Assembly: GCA_016931875.1 (NCBI GenBank)
Contig: JAFGDX010000252.1
Span: 1-5,743, forward strand
DNA length: 5,743 bases
Direction of reading: 5' to 3'
Source: Prolixibacteraceae bacterium
GTDB taxonomy: Bacteria; Bacteroidota; Bacteroidia; Bacteroidales; Prolixibacteraceae
Each line of letters begins with the position of its first letter. The stretch's first letter is position 1. A program made the position numbers and the translations under genes. Below, one piece after another: positions 5,737-5,743 of this stretch. Below the pieces are notes generated by a model that saw only the letters and a program-made list of their open reading frames with translations, was not told where the DNA came from and searched no databases.

Positions 5737-5743
5737 CTATAAA

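Overview
This window looks like chromosomal DNA from a member of the Bacteroidota, most likely a marine or anaerobic Bacteroidales/Marinilabiliales-type lineage; the order is inferred. The evidence is an AT-rich composition, A-rich translation starts without Shine-Dalgarno sequences, promoter candidates of the TTG/TAnnTTTG type used by the Bacteroidota primary sigma factor, a signal peptide ending in FAQ, and closest family resemblance of each protein to Bacteroidota versions. All genes appear to be housekeeping or central-metabolism genes. I found no phage, CRISPR, tRNA, rRNA or complete mobile element.

Layout: (1) Bases 1-801 (+) hold the C-terminal 266 residues of an adenosylcobalamin-dependent (class II) ribonucleotide reductase, ending in a zinc-ribbon-like cysteine cluster and a Cys-x4-Cys tail. 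(2) A strong bidirectional terminator at 822-857 separates it from the convergent gcvH (874-1254, -), the lipoyl carrier protein of the glycine cleavage system. (3) A 211-bp divergent spacer carries a good promoter candidate for gcvH and only weak ones for tsaE. (4) tsaE (1466-1888, +), the ATPase of t6A tRNA modification, is followed after 85 bp by an alanine dehydrogenase-family gene (1974-3194, +). (5) That gene meets pulA (type I pullulanase, 3174-5117, -) tail to tail with a 21-bp coding overlap. (6) pulA is preceded in its operon by a small uncharacterised membrane-anchored protein (5117-5665, -), whose stop codon overlaps the pulA start as TAATG. A promoter match lies just upstream of the corrected start of this small gene.

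How they fit: the genes serve DNA precursor synthesis, one-carbon/glycine metabolism, tRNA modification, amino-acid/redox metabolism and glycogen or alpha-glucan debranching. They do not form one pathway. The least ordinary points are the dehydrogenase, which lacks several residues that define catalytic alanine dehydrogenases (His to Gln, Asp to Ser, Lys to Arg, and an altered Rossmann glycine motif), and the coupling of an unknown membrane protein to pullulanase. I do not see convincing evidence of an undescribed multi-gene system.
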